From Ziziphus jujuba (taxonomy: Eukaryota > Streptophyta > Magnoliopsida > Rosales > Rhamnaceae), in the NCBI RefSeq assembly GCF_031755915.1, contig NC_083387.1, forward strand, positions 7,074,501 to 7,138,500: 64,000 bases of DNA, read 5' to 3'. Positions 13,091-25,030 of this stretch are shown piece after piece. A program made the position numbers and the translations under genes. The notes beneath the pieces were generated by a model that was given only the letters and a program-made list of their open reading frames with translations, made no database searches and had not been told where the DNA came from. How positions within the stretch are numbered: position 1 is the first letter of the stretch; each line of letters opens with the position of its first letter.

Positions 13091-14027
13091 TGGGTACGGT
13101 GAAAGCCTGCATGGGGAATCCTTCAAGCGTATTAGGAAAATTTATGGAGTTTTTCAAGTTAGTCTTCAACTTCAAGTACTGGTGCAGTAGTTCTTTCATT
13201 TCATGAAAGCTGACAAAAGGACATCAAAGATCTTGCTATAAAAATTTGACAAGAAGTGCCAAAGACACCAATAAAGGATCAAAAGTATACAATCCTGTAA
13301 CTCTGAGCTACAAGAGCATATGATTGTAATGGCATTTATTTTTAATCAAGCTAGTGAAATATTTATAACAAACTATAGTGTCAATCTCAAAGAGAAAAAG
13401 GTGCCAACAACAAAACATAAAGGACTCTTCTCGATCTTTTAGCCAAAAAAGAAAAAAAGAAAAAAAGAAAAAAAAGTACTCTTCTCGATCACTCATCATT
13501 TAACCTTTTTTTTTTTTTTTTTGGCTGAAAAAAACATACTTTTTGAAGTCTTCTGGTTCCTGGTTCATCATCACCCTCTTACTGAAACCATACAGTGGAT
13601 TTAGGAACCTTTTAGAATAATATCTCTCAAACTAAGATATTTGAAATTAGACAACACGTATTAAAGTAATCTGACAAGTAGGAATCAGATTTGCAATATA
13701 TGTTCGGAAACTCCTTCAATTGTTATCTTCAAATTAACAAATGATTAGTTCTTGAGGACTAGATAACAGAAAACTTATCAGCAAGGAAGGTTGCACCAAT
13801 ATTATATCTTCAGAAAAATTAAGATTTCATGATTGTTAGAGACAAAAGGTTCTAAAATTGCCTTGAAAGCTACATTAAAAGGGAGATAAATGGTGACTTT
13901 GATAACAGAAAGCAACTTAAAGTTACTTAAACTGCTGTAGAACCACCACAAATACACGTACTACCAATTCTTAGCATGGTTGCACCCTACCTCCTACATC
14001 GGTTGAAAAATCTGACACTCTGAGCTC

Positions 14028-14062
<35 letters not shown>

Positions 14063-14621
14063 ATGAAGACACTCTGAGCACGGTTGCACCCAACCCCATC
14101 CGGCAAAACAAAATTTCCCGTGGAATACTAAAAAAAAAAAAAATCTTCAAAAAATGAATCTATATTCCTAATTTTATATTGTGGAACTGGAGAAAATTTC
14201 ATAGTAATATATAGAAAAGTGTCAGACTTTCTAAACAAAATTATATAAGGTTTGTTTTGATAACCTCTTTTTTTTTTTTTCTTTTTTTTTTTCTGTTTGA
14301 TTATATGTAATTAATTATTTCAAAAGCTTGTAATATTAGTTAATGGTATTTAGACATTTCAAATTACTATAAATTTGAAGAAAAAGTAAAAACATAAAAT
14401 CAATGTGTTCCATTTGGTTTTTATGGCCTTTTTGCTTAGATTTTATAGTTTATTGAGATGCATAGTAGACTAACTACTATTAATATGTATATAAATATGT
14501 CTATATATATATATATATATATATATGTGTTGATTATTACAATAAATTTCTAATTTAAAAAGAAAGGAGTTTTTTTCTTTTCTTTTTTTCTTTTCAGTAT
14601 TATAACAAACTCTTAATCTAA
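13091..14621. other. 3' flank of gene 1, non-coding
   Basis: The first ~150 bases are the 3' UTR/flank of gene 1 and resemble the flanks after 15410 and 30707. The rest is AT-rich with poly-T tracts (13505-13522, 14031-14061, 14269-14292) and (AT)n (14502-14526). One T tract is bounded by GACACTCTGAGC on both sides (see findings). No gene was recognised. Confidence 0.55.
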
Positions 14622-14894
14622 AAGGAAGAGTGTTAAGTCCATGTAATTTCTAATCTAGATAAACAGCATATCTGAAAAGATTGAAATTCTTATAGCTAAG
14701 TGGCATATATATGAAATATCTACTTGATTATTTTAATCAAACCTTAATACAGATGCTGAATGGGAAACTGGTGCGTGTAAGTATACTACTTATGAGAGAC
14801 CTCTGAGAAGAAAAAGATGAGTTGAATATTCATCATTGTCCATAATGTAAGTAACAATTCCATTTTTATCTTCACAAATGAATATTATATATAT

Positions 14895-14930
<36 letters not shown>

Positions 14931-15409
14931 TGCAATATCATCAGTAACTAGAACTTGTTGAATGCTCCACCATTCCACATTTGATGCCGACATTTACGGT
15001 TGAGCATGTGTTGTAGATGAAACTACATTTGTATAGTTAATTCTTCAAAACCATTGTCTTCAGTTCATATGTAGTTTTTCAATATATTCTTGCATCTTGG
15101 GATCTGATATGTAACTTAACAGCTTTGGGAATTCACAAAAGATGACTCAACTGTGAAATCTGAAGGGACTGGTGAACAAGTGAATCGGTACCAAGAGTAC
15201 TGGATAGCACCACTTATATTGCAGCAGTTGCAGGAGCACAACTTATATGCATCACATTACTTGCGCTTGCAAAGGCTCGAACTCTGAGCAATCCCAAGTA
15301 TATCCTAACGGTTGTTCAATATGTTGGTGTTGGATTTGGGGTCTCAGGCGCTTCTTACGTAGCAGGCGACTTGCTTGACAAATTATTGGAGAAGCTTGGC
15401 TGGTTCTAG
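14622..15409 (+). pseudogene. Truncated ER-body-like pseudogene (third copy)
   Basis: The 5' part (14622-14826) is intron sequence homologous to 11590-11790 of gene 1. It is fused directly to the last bases of an exon 7 copy (about 14827-14845, ending CATAAT before GTAAGT), so exon 6 and most of exon 7 are missing. An exon 8 copy runs from 15123 to 15409, but about 150 bp are deleted after codons for VNRYQE. The deletion shifts the frame to a TGA within the KARTLSN region, and the homologous frame ends in TAG where the paralogues have CAG (TTC CAG). The exon 8 remnant is closer to copy 2 (shared PKYILTVVQYVGVG) than to copy 1. It is not expected to make a protein. Confidence 0.88.
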
Positions 15410-15940
15410 CTGACGGCTGGAGATAAAACTTTTCGCTTCCCCAGTTCATGTGATGGTTATAATCAAGCATGCATGGGAATCCTTCTAAGTATATTAGCAA
15501 AGTCTTTAAATCCAAGTCCCACTTCATTAGTACCAATTTTCATTTGGATCTTCTTTCAAGTTTAAAAAAAAAAAAAAAAAAAAAAAAGATGGTTTGTTTC
15601 CGATTAGATGTGTAATAAAAAGTGTGACCTCTCTCTTTTATGTCCCTTTACTTTTATGCAGTTTTATATGGCTTGCTAGACTTGGTAAAGGTTGTCGCGG
15701 CACCAATTTACGATGCCTCCGTCGCTGACATTTGCTATATAAATCTGAACCAAAAAAAAAAAAGGCTTTTTATTCTCGCAAAAATGGTGTAATCTTTTCT
15801 TTTTTCTTTTTTTTTTTTTTTACAATAAGAGAGGGAAAAATAAATTAAATACGATATCTAAGTCCTGAAACTACGTGTTCTAAAATAAGTTATACAGATT
15901 TTCAGCAAAAAATAAAAATAAAATAAGATGACATATCTTT

Positions 15941-15985
<45 letters not shown>

Positions 15986-16545
15986 AATCTAGTCTAGTCT
16001 ATGAAGGGAAAAAAAAAAATTCTGTCCGTGCATTTTAATTATGAGGTTGAAGAATTCTAGATTAAAATTGTATGCGTTCCTTGTCTTTCTTTTTCAACTT
16101 TTCCCCATCCATCACCAAACTCAAATGTCAATGTCACAAGTAACAGCTATAGGCATCGTTTTCAGGCCTTAAAGAACGATAACATTAACAAGTTACTTAG
16201 ATGATCAAGTTAATAAATAAAAACAATAATAATTTTTAAGCCATTTTCTCAGCTCCTCTGCCTCTTGAAGCAGACTCTGATATGTATATATATACCTAAA
16301 GAAACTTTTGCCCCCAAGAAGAGATCGCGAAGTAGGTCCCAGGACAAAAATAAATAAAAAAATAAAAAATAAAAAGCGGGGGTTTCAAGATAACACAAGC
16401 TCAGAAAAAATAGCTTCTATATCTCCAGAGTAATCAAAAGTACTGACGAACTTGTCTGGAAGATGCTGCCAAAACCGCAATTGTCGCTTTTAGTATAATT
16501 TGTATAACTAAACTTTCCAATGATACAAATTTACTGTACTTTCCA
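15410..16545. other. Downstream flank of duplication unit 1
   Basis: No gene was seen. Poly-A tracts lie at 15562-15587 and 15946-15984. Matching sequence is found at 30707-31290 and 32950-33180, which places the right end of the duplicated unit near 16545. Confidence 0.55.
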
Positions 16546-16979
16546 TTCAAAATTAACAAATCTAATTGATAATTTTACTATTATAATTTTCTTTATTAGT
16601 TTTTGATTCATTAATTTAAATGGCTAATATTTATTAAAAAAAATTAATGGTTCTCTTAATTTATATAAAATTTATTTTGTTCTAATAAAATTTTAATATC
16701 CAACTTAATTTGTATTATTCTGTTCATGTATTTTTAAATTTGAATTTATTAAATAATCTAAATATTAACAATAAAAATCCGATACTAATTAAAACCATCA
16801 CATTGAACATATGAGCTTACCTCGACAAACCTATAGTTTTAAAATTTTTTTAATTTTTATTTTTATTTTTCTAAAAACACTAAAAGGTTTATCGTATAGA
16901 GCACTAATATGATTATGCTGTATGGTTAAAAAAAAAAAAAAAAAAAAGGGGTAAACATAAGCGGTGTGGACGGATTGGA
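16546..16979. other. Spacer between duplication units
   Basis: AT-rich sequence of about 430 bp with no clear counterpart in the rest of the window and no credible reading frame. A poly-A run lies at 16926-16947. Confidence 0.45.
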
Positions 16980-17580
16980 GGTGAATGAAAATTCAGAAAT
17001 GGATCTCGTCATGACTTTAAACAATGATTGATAGAATGGATCACTAATTGACTATTACTTTTCAAAGTCAATAATTATATTGTCAATGTCAATCCAGTTG
17101 TCATAACTCATGTGTAACATCTTCAGCAAAATATAATAATAATAGTAATAATAATAATAAGAAATAAAAAACAACAAAACAAATAAACGAACCCATATGT
17201 AACATGTGTCATGTGTGCACATTAAATTTTGTTATAGATTTGACCGCTAGGGTAGTTCATATGTATATACGTAGTCCGTGACATTATTGAGCTTTAGGTA
17301 GGAGGAGTAGGACTGCCAAGAAAATATAGTTATGTGCTTGTCATTCAATTATTGGGTGTATATTTTCCATGTTAGACATTAAGTAATTTTTTATTATCAT
17401 AAATTATCCGAAATTATAATTACTGACAATGAAAATAAGTATTCAAAACTTAATATTCAGATGAAGAAATGTATATAAACCAAACAAATTAAATAAACAT
17501 TATGGTAATACAATATTCTGCCACCATTTATTTGGTTGAATCTATGTACCCATTTCAATTTCCTTGCTAATCGACCGAAT

Positions 17581-17869
17581 TTTTTTTTTTTTTTTTTTGT
17601 GTGGTGAATGAAAAATGAGCTTTCTAGTGATTGTGAAATTGTGGACTATTAGCATGTGGGGCTAGATAACCCGAATAAAAGTTCTCATATCACCTGTGCC
17701 ACCACCATACACCTGTTTCTACCGTCCTCTCCCACAATGCGTAGCACGTGGAACCCACATCCCACATCAAGACTCAAGTGGGGCTTGTTAAGGTTCAAAC
17801 CCGCAACTCTATGCAAGCAAGTGTGAGGGGTTAAACTGGCTTCCTACCGCTGATCCACCCCCTTGGGTG
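17581..17869 (-). mobile_element. tRNA-derived SINE, minus orientation
   Basis: The insertion is bounded by a 16-bp target duplication, TGCTAATCGACCGAAT (17565-17580) and TGCTAATCAACTGAAT (17870-17885), with two differences. Read on the minus strand it starts with a tRNA-like head. There is an A-box-like motif (TGGATCAGCGGTAGG, about 17845-17859) and a good B box (GGGTTTGAACC, 17792-17802). It ends in an 18-A tail (the T run at 17581-17598). These are the features of a pol III-transcribed plant SINE. Unit 1 of the duplication has no insertion at the equivalent site (near 4660). Two differences between the target copies point to moderate age. Confidence 0.88.
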
Positions 17870-17885
17870 TGCTAATCAACTGAAT

Positions 17886-20800
17886 TGATTATACTGAGCA
17901 TCAGTTGAAATATAACTTCAAAATCGATACTTTATTTGAAACATAAATTAAGCATTCCTTTTTCCTTTTGTTTGTCTTATGGTTTGTTAAGTCTCTTGTT
18001 GTTCATACAATACGAGAATACAAGGAGGTTTGCAAAATTTACATGTGGTTGGTTACCTTCATTTATTTATCCATTGGCTCCCCCTTTATCATAACAGGGC
18101 TGTGATGATAATATTTAGGATTAATAAAGTATTTTGGTACCTTTTGGTTTGATAATATTGCAATTTTGATTATCTGTTTTAAAACTAACCATATTGAGAT
18201 TCAATTTTCGATTTGTTGCAAAATTAGACCATGATTGATTTTTGATTAACAGAAAGATAACAATTATCCCATATGAGTTGCACATTTGGTATCAAAATGC
18301 AATCTTTTAAAGTAATTAAATAAAAGTGTAAAATTTTAAACTACATTAAAAATTCTACATTTTTTACATAATTTAAAATATAAAATTATAAAAATATCCC
18401 AATTTTTTGGCCCAATTTTATAATATATTTTTTAAAATATTATTTATTTCTCAAAAAATTGTATTTTTATATCCATATACAACTCGCATAGGATGAGTCA
18501 AGCATATTATCCAATTTGTAATAACTTGAAAAGTGAGGACTCAATATGATGAATTTTAAAATAGTATACATCAACATTGCAATATTTTTAAATTAAAATG
18601 GATATCAAAATACAATTTACTCTATATGTATGTATATATCCTCAAGATTTATTTTAATATCTTAGCAAACTAGTTTGATTTTAGATTGAAAACCTATTAA
18701 TGTGGTAAATACTACTTGTTGTGATTTGTGCAAATAAAATAGTAAATTAAACTATTAATTAAATGTGCTACTTTTATATCTGCCATATGAAAGGTTTTCT
18801 GTATGTTTATGTTGAAAATATATTTCCAATGTCGTATAACTTTGTATCCTCGTTCATCTTTGCTACGAAATATATAATGGATCTTCCTCCACCAACAAAA
18901 GGAAAGAGAATAAAATATATTATATATGTATATATATATATATATAAAGATTCACAAAAGAAGGGAAAAAAATAAAATAAAATAAAATAAAATAACAAGA
19001 GTGTGAACTTTGTACTAATTTACTCAAGAATTAATGTATGGTTGGGTATCTGTCTTTGGAAACCATTTATGTCCTTATTGTGGGGAAAAAAAGGATAACT
19101 TTTTTTAATGGACAGGTGTTTACTTACTTTTACAAATAAAGAAACATACTCAATACATTACATTGTGGGGAAAACAAAAATCTATTTAGAATCACAGTGA
19201 ACTCTCCCTTAAAACTGAAATTTACTAATTCCACCTTATAAAATTACAAACTAAAATAAAAGTCACAAAATTTAAGGTTGATATACCTATAAAAATAGAG
19301 CTTTAGTCTGTAAAGTTTTACATAATAATTTTTTTTGAAAAAAAACTATTATTAAAAAGTTAAATAGGTGTTTGGCTATAAATAAAAAAATTATATTAAA
19401 TACTTAATGAGTTTCCATATAAGCTAAAATAGTTCTATCAAATACTCATTAAATTTTCATATAAATTAAAAAAAAAATCTAAAAATGTATAAAATTTAGA
19501 CTTCTCTAAAACAGTTTAAAAAAAAACTATTTTTATGGTTAACAAGTGTTTGTTGACTTTTGCTAAATATTTTTATTTTTAAACAAAAAAATTTTGGACC
19601 TTCAAATAGAGCTTTTAACCCAAAAAAAAAATTCTACCAAATAGGCACTAAGTCTTCATGTAACTTATATGGGTCCAAGCGACATCTCATCAATTGAAAA
19701 AATTAATAAAGACGAGGAAATTAAATATAACATATTCAAAGTCAATGAATTGGCATTTATTAGTAAAAAACAGGGATGAATAAATAATCTCTCGTAATTT
19801 TATATATGGATGTTTAATTGACTGCTTGATTACAAAATCAATGAAGTTCCTATCAACCCCAACATACCGAATTAATATTAGTAGTAAAGTAAATAGACAT
19901 CCAAATCAATTAATGCTTTCAAAAGTTTCCAAAGGGACATAAAATTATTTCTAAAGAAATTAAATATATATCTATTTTCAAAGAAATAAAAATTTAAGGA
20001 CTATCCTTTTCGACTCCTTTAAAAAAATACAACAAATTAGATTTCCATCACCTAGGAAGGTGATAATGTCAGTTGGTTGTTGGCCTGTCTTTCCGCACTA
20101 CAACTTGTCAAAAGAAACCTTATATCCCTAGTTTTGCCTAGATGATCACAAAAACAACCTACCAATCTCCTTCTCGTTTGGGGTCAATCAAGAGAAAAAA
20201 AAGTTCGGTACCAAAAGTGAAATGATTAAGGGAATATTTCTTCCATATCCCTTTAAATTTGCATTAATTTTAATTTAATCTTTTAGATATTGAAAAATTA
20301 TAATTGATATCCTCGTAAGTAGATTGAATTATAAATTTAATCTTTTAGATATTGAAAAATTATAATTGATATCCTCGTAAGTAGATTGAATTATAAAAGA
20401 TGTATATGAAGTTATTTTGAAAAGTATAAATAAAATAACATAGAAGAAAAATAAAAATTGTTTGAACCCTAAAAGGAGTTACACTTTTTAAGTCTCGAAG
20501 ATTAAATTGAAATTAATGCAAATCTGAACATATCTAAATGAAATATTCTCAAGAATTAATGAATGAAGAAGACCAATTGAACAAGGACCCATTGCTTTAC
20601 ATATATAAAAGGGAATATTACATAAAAAATTTCTAAAGTTTGCATTAATTATAATTTAATCTTTCAGATTTAAAGTTATAATTAACACCTCTAAATGGTA
20701 TAGATAATATTATTTTAAATAATGTGAAGAAACAATTGAAATGAAAGATAATAACCTTTTAACCTAAGCAAAGGTTAATAATATTTTTAAAATTAAACGA

Positions 20801-21614
20801 ATTAATTTATATTTAAGTCAATTTTCAAATATGTGTATGAAATAAACCTTATAAAATTATAGAAATACTACGATATGGGAAGATGCTCACCGTTTGATGA
20901 GTCCCTAATGTTGACATATTTGTGCCGATTAGATGTGAGCTAAGAAATTCATCACTATATCGATCTAATGATGGACATCCACACCTCAAATACTAATTAG
21001 ATTTACCAAGTAGTAAGTCCTTGTATTGTATACTATCAGCATTATGCCAAAGATATGGATGACCCGCAATAGATCGTGCATTCTTTGTATTTTTATTACA
21101 ATAAGTCAATTTTCTTTCTTAGAGCATCTCAAAAGAACTTTTTATATGTGTTTTATTTTTTATTTTAAAAAGATAATATTTAAAAAAGAATTTTAATGGG
21201 CTTTTTATTTTGACTTTTTGATATAAAGAATTGGTTTGGCTTTCTAAATATAGAGAGCCAAAACCACTATTTATTTCAATAATATATAATTTATTTAAAT
21301 ATAACATATTTTTCTATGTCAATATTATAATATTTAAAATGTACATGACTCATATAAAATAAAAAAATTACATGCAAAACAATAAATATTTATAGAAAAA
21401 ATAAAAAATAAAAAGTTTAAATATAGAATTTTGTTAGAAAGCATTTTTAAATCTTAATAGTTATTTTAAAACCTACTCTTTATTATATATTTTTTTACCT
21501 TGAAGGTTCATTGGAGATACTCTTATACGACTAAAATCACCTATTTTGATTCCTTGTCCATCAAAGAAGTCTAATTTTTCCCATAAAAATAAAAAATAAA
21601 GAGCTAGCTAAGGC
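17886..21614. other. Upstream intergenic part of duplication unit 2
   Basis: No gene was seen. Sequence from 19860 to 20140 matches 6100-6360 of unit 1. A 62-bp perfect tandem duplication lies at 20274-20397. The remainder is AT-rich and without credible frames. Confidence 0.5.
20274..20397. repeat. 62-bp tandem duplication
   Basis: The unit starting TTTAATCTTTTAGATATTG occurs at 20274 and again at 20336 with no visible differences over 62 bp. A related but diverged string occurs near 20656. Perfect identity implies a recent event. Confidence 0.85.
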
Positions 21615-21622
21615 TATATATA
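21615..21622 (+). promoter_or_regulatory. Probable TATA box of ER-body-like copy 2
   Basis: TATATATA about 140 bp upstream of the ATG at 21761, in the position matching the TATA-like run of gene 1. The leader after it shares AGAG/GTTGAA and AAAGGCAAAAAAG blocks with gene 1 (6895-6930). Confidence 0.5.
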
Positions 21623-24236
21623 GACATGGCCTCCTTCATGTTGGGAGAGGCAAAGGGAGTTGAAAGAGCAAAGGCAAAAAAGAGAAGAAAGGGTTTGCTA
21701 GCTACTTTAGCTCTCTCTGAGTGAGTTTTGAGTGTGCTTTGTTTGTTTAAGAGGATTGAAATGGAAGTAATTAAGAAGATGAAGGGAGGGGTGGAGGCTA
21801 AAAAAAATGAAGCATTGACGATGGTGAAGGAAGAGGTAGAGGCGAAGAAAGAGGCCATTATGAAGGTGAAGGAAGGTGTACAGGCAAAGACAGAGGAAGC
21901 ATTGAGGAAGGTTAAGGAAGGTCTAGGGGCAAAGACAGAGGAAGCATTGATGACGGTAATGGCTGAGGTAGAGGAGAAGAAAGACGAGTTTATGAAGGTG
22001 AAGGAAGATGTGGAGGCGAAGAGAGATACGTTTATGAAGGTGAAGGAAGAGGTAGATGCGATGAAAAGGGAAGCATCGATGATGGCGAAGGAAGGTTTAG
22101 AGGCGAAGGCTGAGGAAGCATTGATGAAGCTGATGAAAGAGTTAGAGGCGAAGAGAGATGCGTTTATGAAGGTGAAGGAAGACGTAGAGGCGAAGAAAGA
22201 GGCGTTTATGAAGGTGATGGAAGTGGCAGAGGCGAACAAAAAGGATGCATTGATGATGGTGAAGGAAGGCGTAGAGGCAAATACAGAGGAAGCACTGATG
22301 AAGGTGTTTGATGAGGTAGAGAATAAGAAAGAGGCGTTTATGAAGGTGAAGAAAGATGTGGAGGAGAAGATAGAACCAGTAAAAACTTTCATTCTCGGAG
22401 CATTGGCTTGTCACTCTTCCAAAATTGGAGGTAAAAGAATTCTTTCTGTTCCAATACCTGTGAATTAATTTCTCAACGAGATTTTCGCATATTGAATTCA
22501 ATCAACTTTGTTTAGTACCGAGTCTTTACCATGTTTTGCCACCTTTCATGTATACAAATGAACTCGGTAACTACAACAAGGTTCTTTACAGCTGTTACAA
22601 TTATCGGATTAATTGTGTTCGCACAGTCTGATGGGGAGCTTTCTGCTGAAATCCTGTTTAACTTGTTGTCTAGTTTCAGATACCGTACCCTCAATTTTGT
22701 ATCCTGTGGTGAATAGTCCACCTGTTGATGTACCTGTCCAACAATCTCATGTAGATGGAACATCCTACACTGGAAACAAGCACTTTAAAGGTTTTAGTTC
22801 TTCAACTCAAAACATTCAGGAGCAAAATGGAACTTATACTGACTTAGAAAAAGGGAGTACAAGTGGAAATGGAATAGAAACCTTGGGAAGCAGAACTGCT
22901 GAGGGAACCATAGAATTATGCCTTGAAAATTTATATCAACAGCAGGAGTCACAAGAATTCTATTGTCCTCGTTGTAATACCCGCATCAAAAAAGTACTAA
23001 TAAAACCTCCTGAAGAAGATATATTTAGATGCACAAACTGCTTCGCTTTCCTCATCCCTGGAGGTACTTTTCTCTAATAACTGTATAAAATTCAAAAACT
23101 CACTGGATTTGTTAAACCTCATTGGTTGATATGTTGATCGACTGTTTGCATATCAAGAGTATAGGTCTTATTATCTGTTGTTTATAAGTTTTTCTCATCC
23201 ATTCGCTTCAGTAGATGTGTGATTACAGTGAACGGATGAGATAGACTAGACCATTACTATGAGTCTTGCATGCATGGAGTATCACTAACATGGTATATGA
23301 ACTGATTGCTATTGAACTTATCTTTCGTTAGAGTTTTACACTCCTATGATGCTTTCATGTATACTTCGGCAGGATCTGGTATTTGTTATTTCTTTGATGT
23401 TTGGCTGATCCGTCAAATAAATGATATTAATTTTGTTGCGATTGACTTGAAGTATTTGTTTCAATTTAACAGGCAATTGTTTATGCAACATATTTCGATC
23501 AAGAAAACAAGGTAATTTATCCAATATATGTTTTCCTTCAAGCTTCTGGAAGGTAATTTCTATAAGAAATTTTGATAAAATGTGCTGTTTGTAAGAATCT
23601 TCACTATATATTTACATGTCGTTGCTAAAAGTTTCTAATTATGGATCTTATCATTAACATGGTTGTTAAATTAAAAGGACAGGTGATGGTTGTCTTATCT
23701 CTTTCAAATACTGCAAGGATTTGTTGCACTAACCTGTCTTGAAATTAGGACTAGAATGATTCTATAGACATCCAAGTATTTTTTTTTTTTTTTTATGAAT
23801 TGAATTCATGCCTATTTTACGTGCGATGTTATAGACATCAATAGACTTGTAGTACTTTCTCTGCAACCAGAAACACACTACCTCAGGAATTAAATCATTC
23901 GCGTAAAAAATGATTGGTTTCTTTAGCTAGCAACTAAAATTCTCTGAGACACAAATACCGTCTTACATATAAAAGTTTTCTCCTCTTGATTATCTTGGTA
24001 TATGCCTAGATCCTGCTTGATGTTTCGATACAGAAATCCAGATACAGTAACCAGACTTGAAGAGCACTTCTCGGTGGTCAAATACTTCTCTCTTTAATTA
24101 TGTATTCAATTCCATGCACCAAAATAATTTGCAAATTCTTTGAATTTCTGCTTACAAATACCTCTGCTTACATATGAGAGACCTATGAAGGAGGAAAGGA
24201 TGAGTTATATAGCAGCGGGGAAAAAAAAAAGCGTAG

Positions 24237-24392
24237 GAATCCCTATGCCCACTTACGAACCGCCAGCAGGAGCTGAACCACGTAGTAGTAAATCATGGCA
24301 GATTCTAAAAAGCATTGTGTACGGTGGTTTTGCTGAATCAATTACAAGCTTAGGCATTGTGGCTTCTGCACTGCTGCCGATGCGGCCACATG
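24237..24392 (+). pseudogene. Extra exon-6 copy inside the intron of copy 2, with 1-bp deletion
   Basis: Preceded by TAG and followed by GTAAGT, it encodes the string AEPRSSKSWQILKSIVYGG that also appears in the true exon 6 at 29589-29750. In copy 1 the equivalent place is plain intron, so the exon was copied into its own upstream intron. The single-base loss in the GCA GCT AGT codons destroys the frame and shifts the phase at the donor. Confidence 0.82.
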
Positions 24393-24423
24393 TAAGTGGT
24401 TAAGTACTACTTAACCACTTACA
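24391..24423. repeat. 33-bp perfect palindrome over a splice donor
   Basis: The arms are TGTAAGTGGTTAAGTA (24391-24406) and its exact reverse complement (24408-24423), separated by one C. The left arm contains the GTAAGT donor of the extra exon copy, so transcripts could fold the donor into a hairpin. No palindrome exists at the paralogous donors (12133 and 29751). Confidence 0.95.
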
Positions 24424-24543
24424 AATAAAATAAATGATATTTTATTTGTCTATTGTATCAGATATCTTAATAACATGCAAGTCATTACAATGTGATACTA
24501 CTTTTTAAAGCAATATCAACCGAACTGATGGGAGCTTCGAAAT

Positions 24544-24887
24544 TGTTGGAATATAACCTGCTGTGCTGACGTGGAGGCTAAAGCAAATATTAAAATGAGA
24601 TCATACAGGTGTATTTCACAGTGGCTTATATGCCACGTGTTATGGAACTAACTAGAAGAATGAGAAAATGAGTGCATGAAAGTGTGAGAGAGAGAAAATA
24701 CAGATTTATGCTTTTTATATAACAGAATTGTAATCATTTACATTTTTTTCATTATGTAAGCAAAAATATACTCTCATCTCTCTGTCATATACACCAGAAA
24801 TATATACACGTTTTTTTGCTCTCCTAACTTCTCTCTCTCTCAAGCTATCATCATCCATAATATACAATCTCTCAAGCTCCATTAACA
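24544..24887 (+). repeat. 5' LTR of the copia element
   Basis: 344 bp, TG...CA ends. It contains CTTTTTATATAAC (about 24711-24723), a plausible TATA region, and (CT)n near 24830. It appears identical to the 3' LTR. Confidence 0.95.
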
Positions 24888-24899
24888 TGGTATCAGAGC
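24888..24899 (+). other. Primer-binding site (initiator tRNA-Met)
   Basis: TGGTATCAGAGC immediately after the 5' LTR. This is the usual plant copia primer-binding site, complementary to the 3' end of initiator methionine tRNA. Confidence 0.93.
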
Positions 24900-25030
24900 T
24901 GGTTGAATTTGCGTTGGGAGTAAATACTGTGCTCTAAAAAAAAAAAAAAAAAAAAAAAATAGAAACAGAGCTCGAGCAATTCTGAGCTCGATTGAAGAGT
25001 GTAGGCTAGTATTACAGATCTGAAGCATCA

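Larger units (their letters stand above)
4010..16545. repeat. Tandem segmental duplication, unit 1
   Basis: This block matches 16980-33180 in the same orientation and order. Anchors: 'GTCATGACTT' plus the following ~120 bases (4043 and 17006), the block around 6100-6360 (matches 19860-20140), the ER-body-like gene (7033-13090 against 21761-30706), the downstream flank at 15410-15660 (matches 30707-31000), 15880-16135 (matches 31025-31290) and 16255-16545 (matches 32950-33180). Divergence is substantial with many indels, so the duplication is old. Unit 1 lacks the copia element, the SINE and the 1.5-kb insertion found in unit 2. Exact breakpoints are approximate. Confidence 0.75.

Noticed and set aside
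21604..22392. Antisense open frame of ~262 codons opposite exon 1 of ER-body-like copy 2 (and a similar one opposite copy 1 at 6957-7508)
   Set aside because: It is the mirror of a lysine/glutamate repeat, giving Phe/Ser/Thr-rich repeats. The frame is open because the sense repeat lacks the needed triplets; there is no independent promoter or family match.
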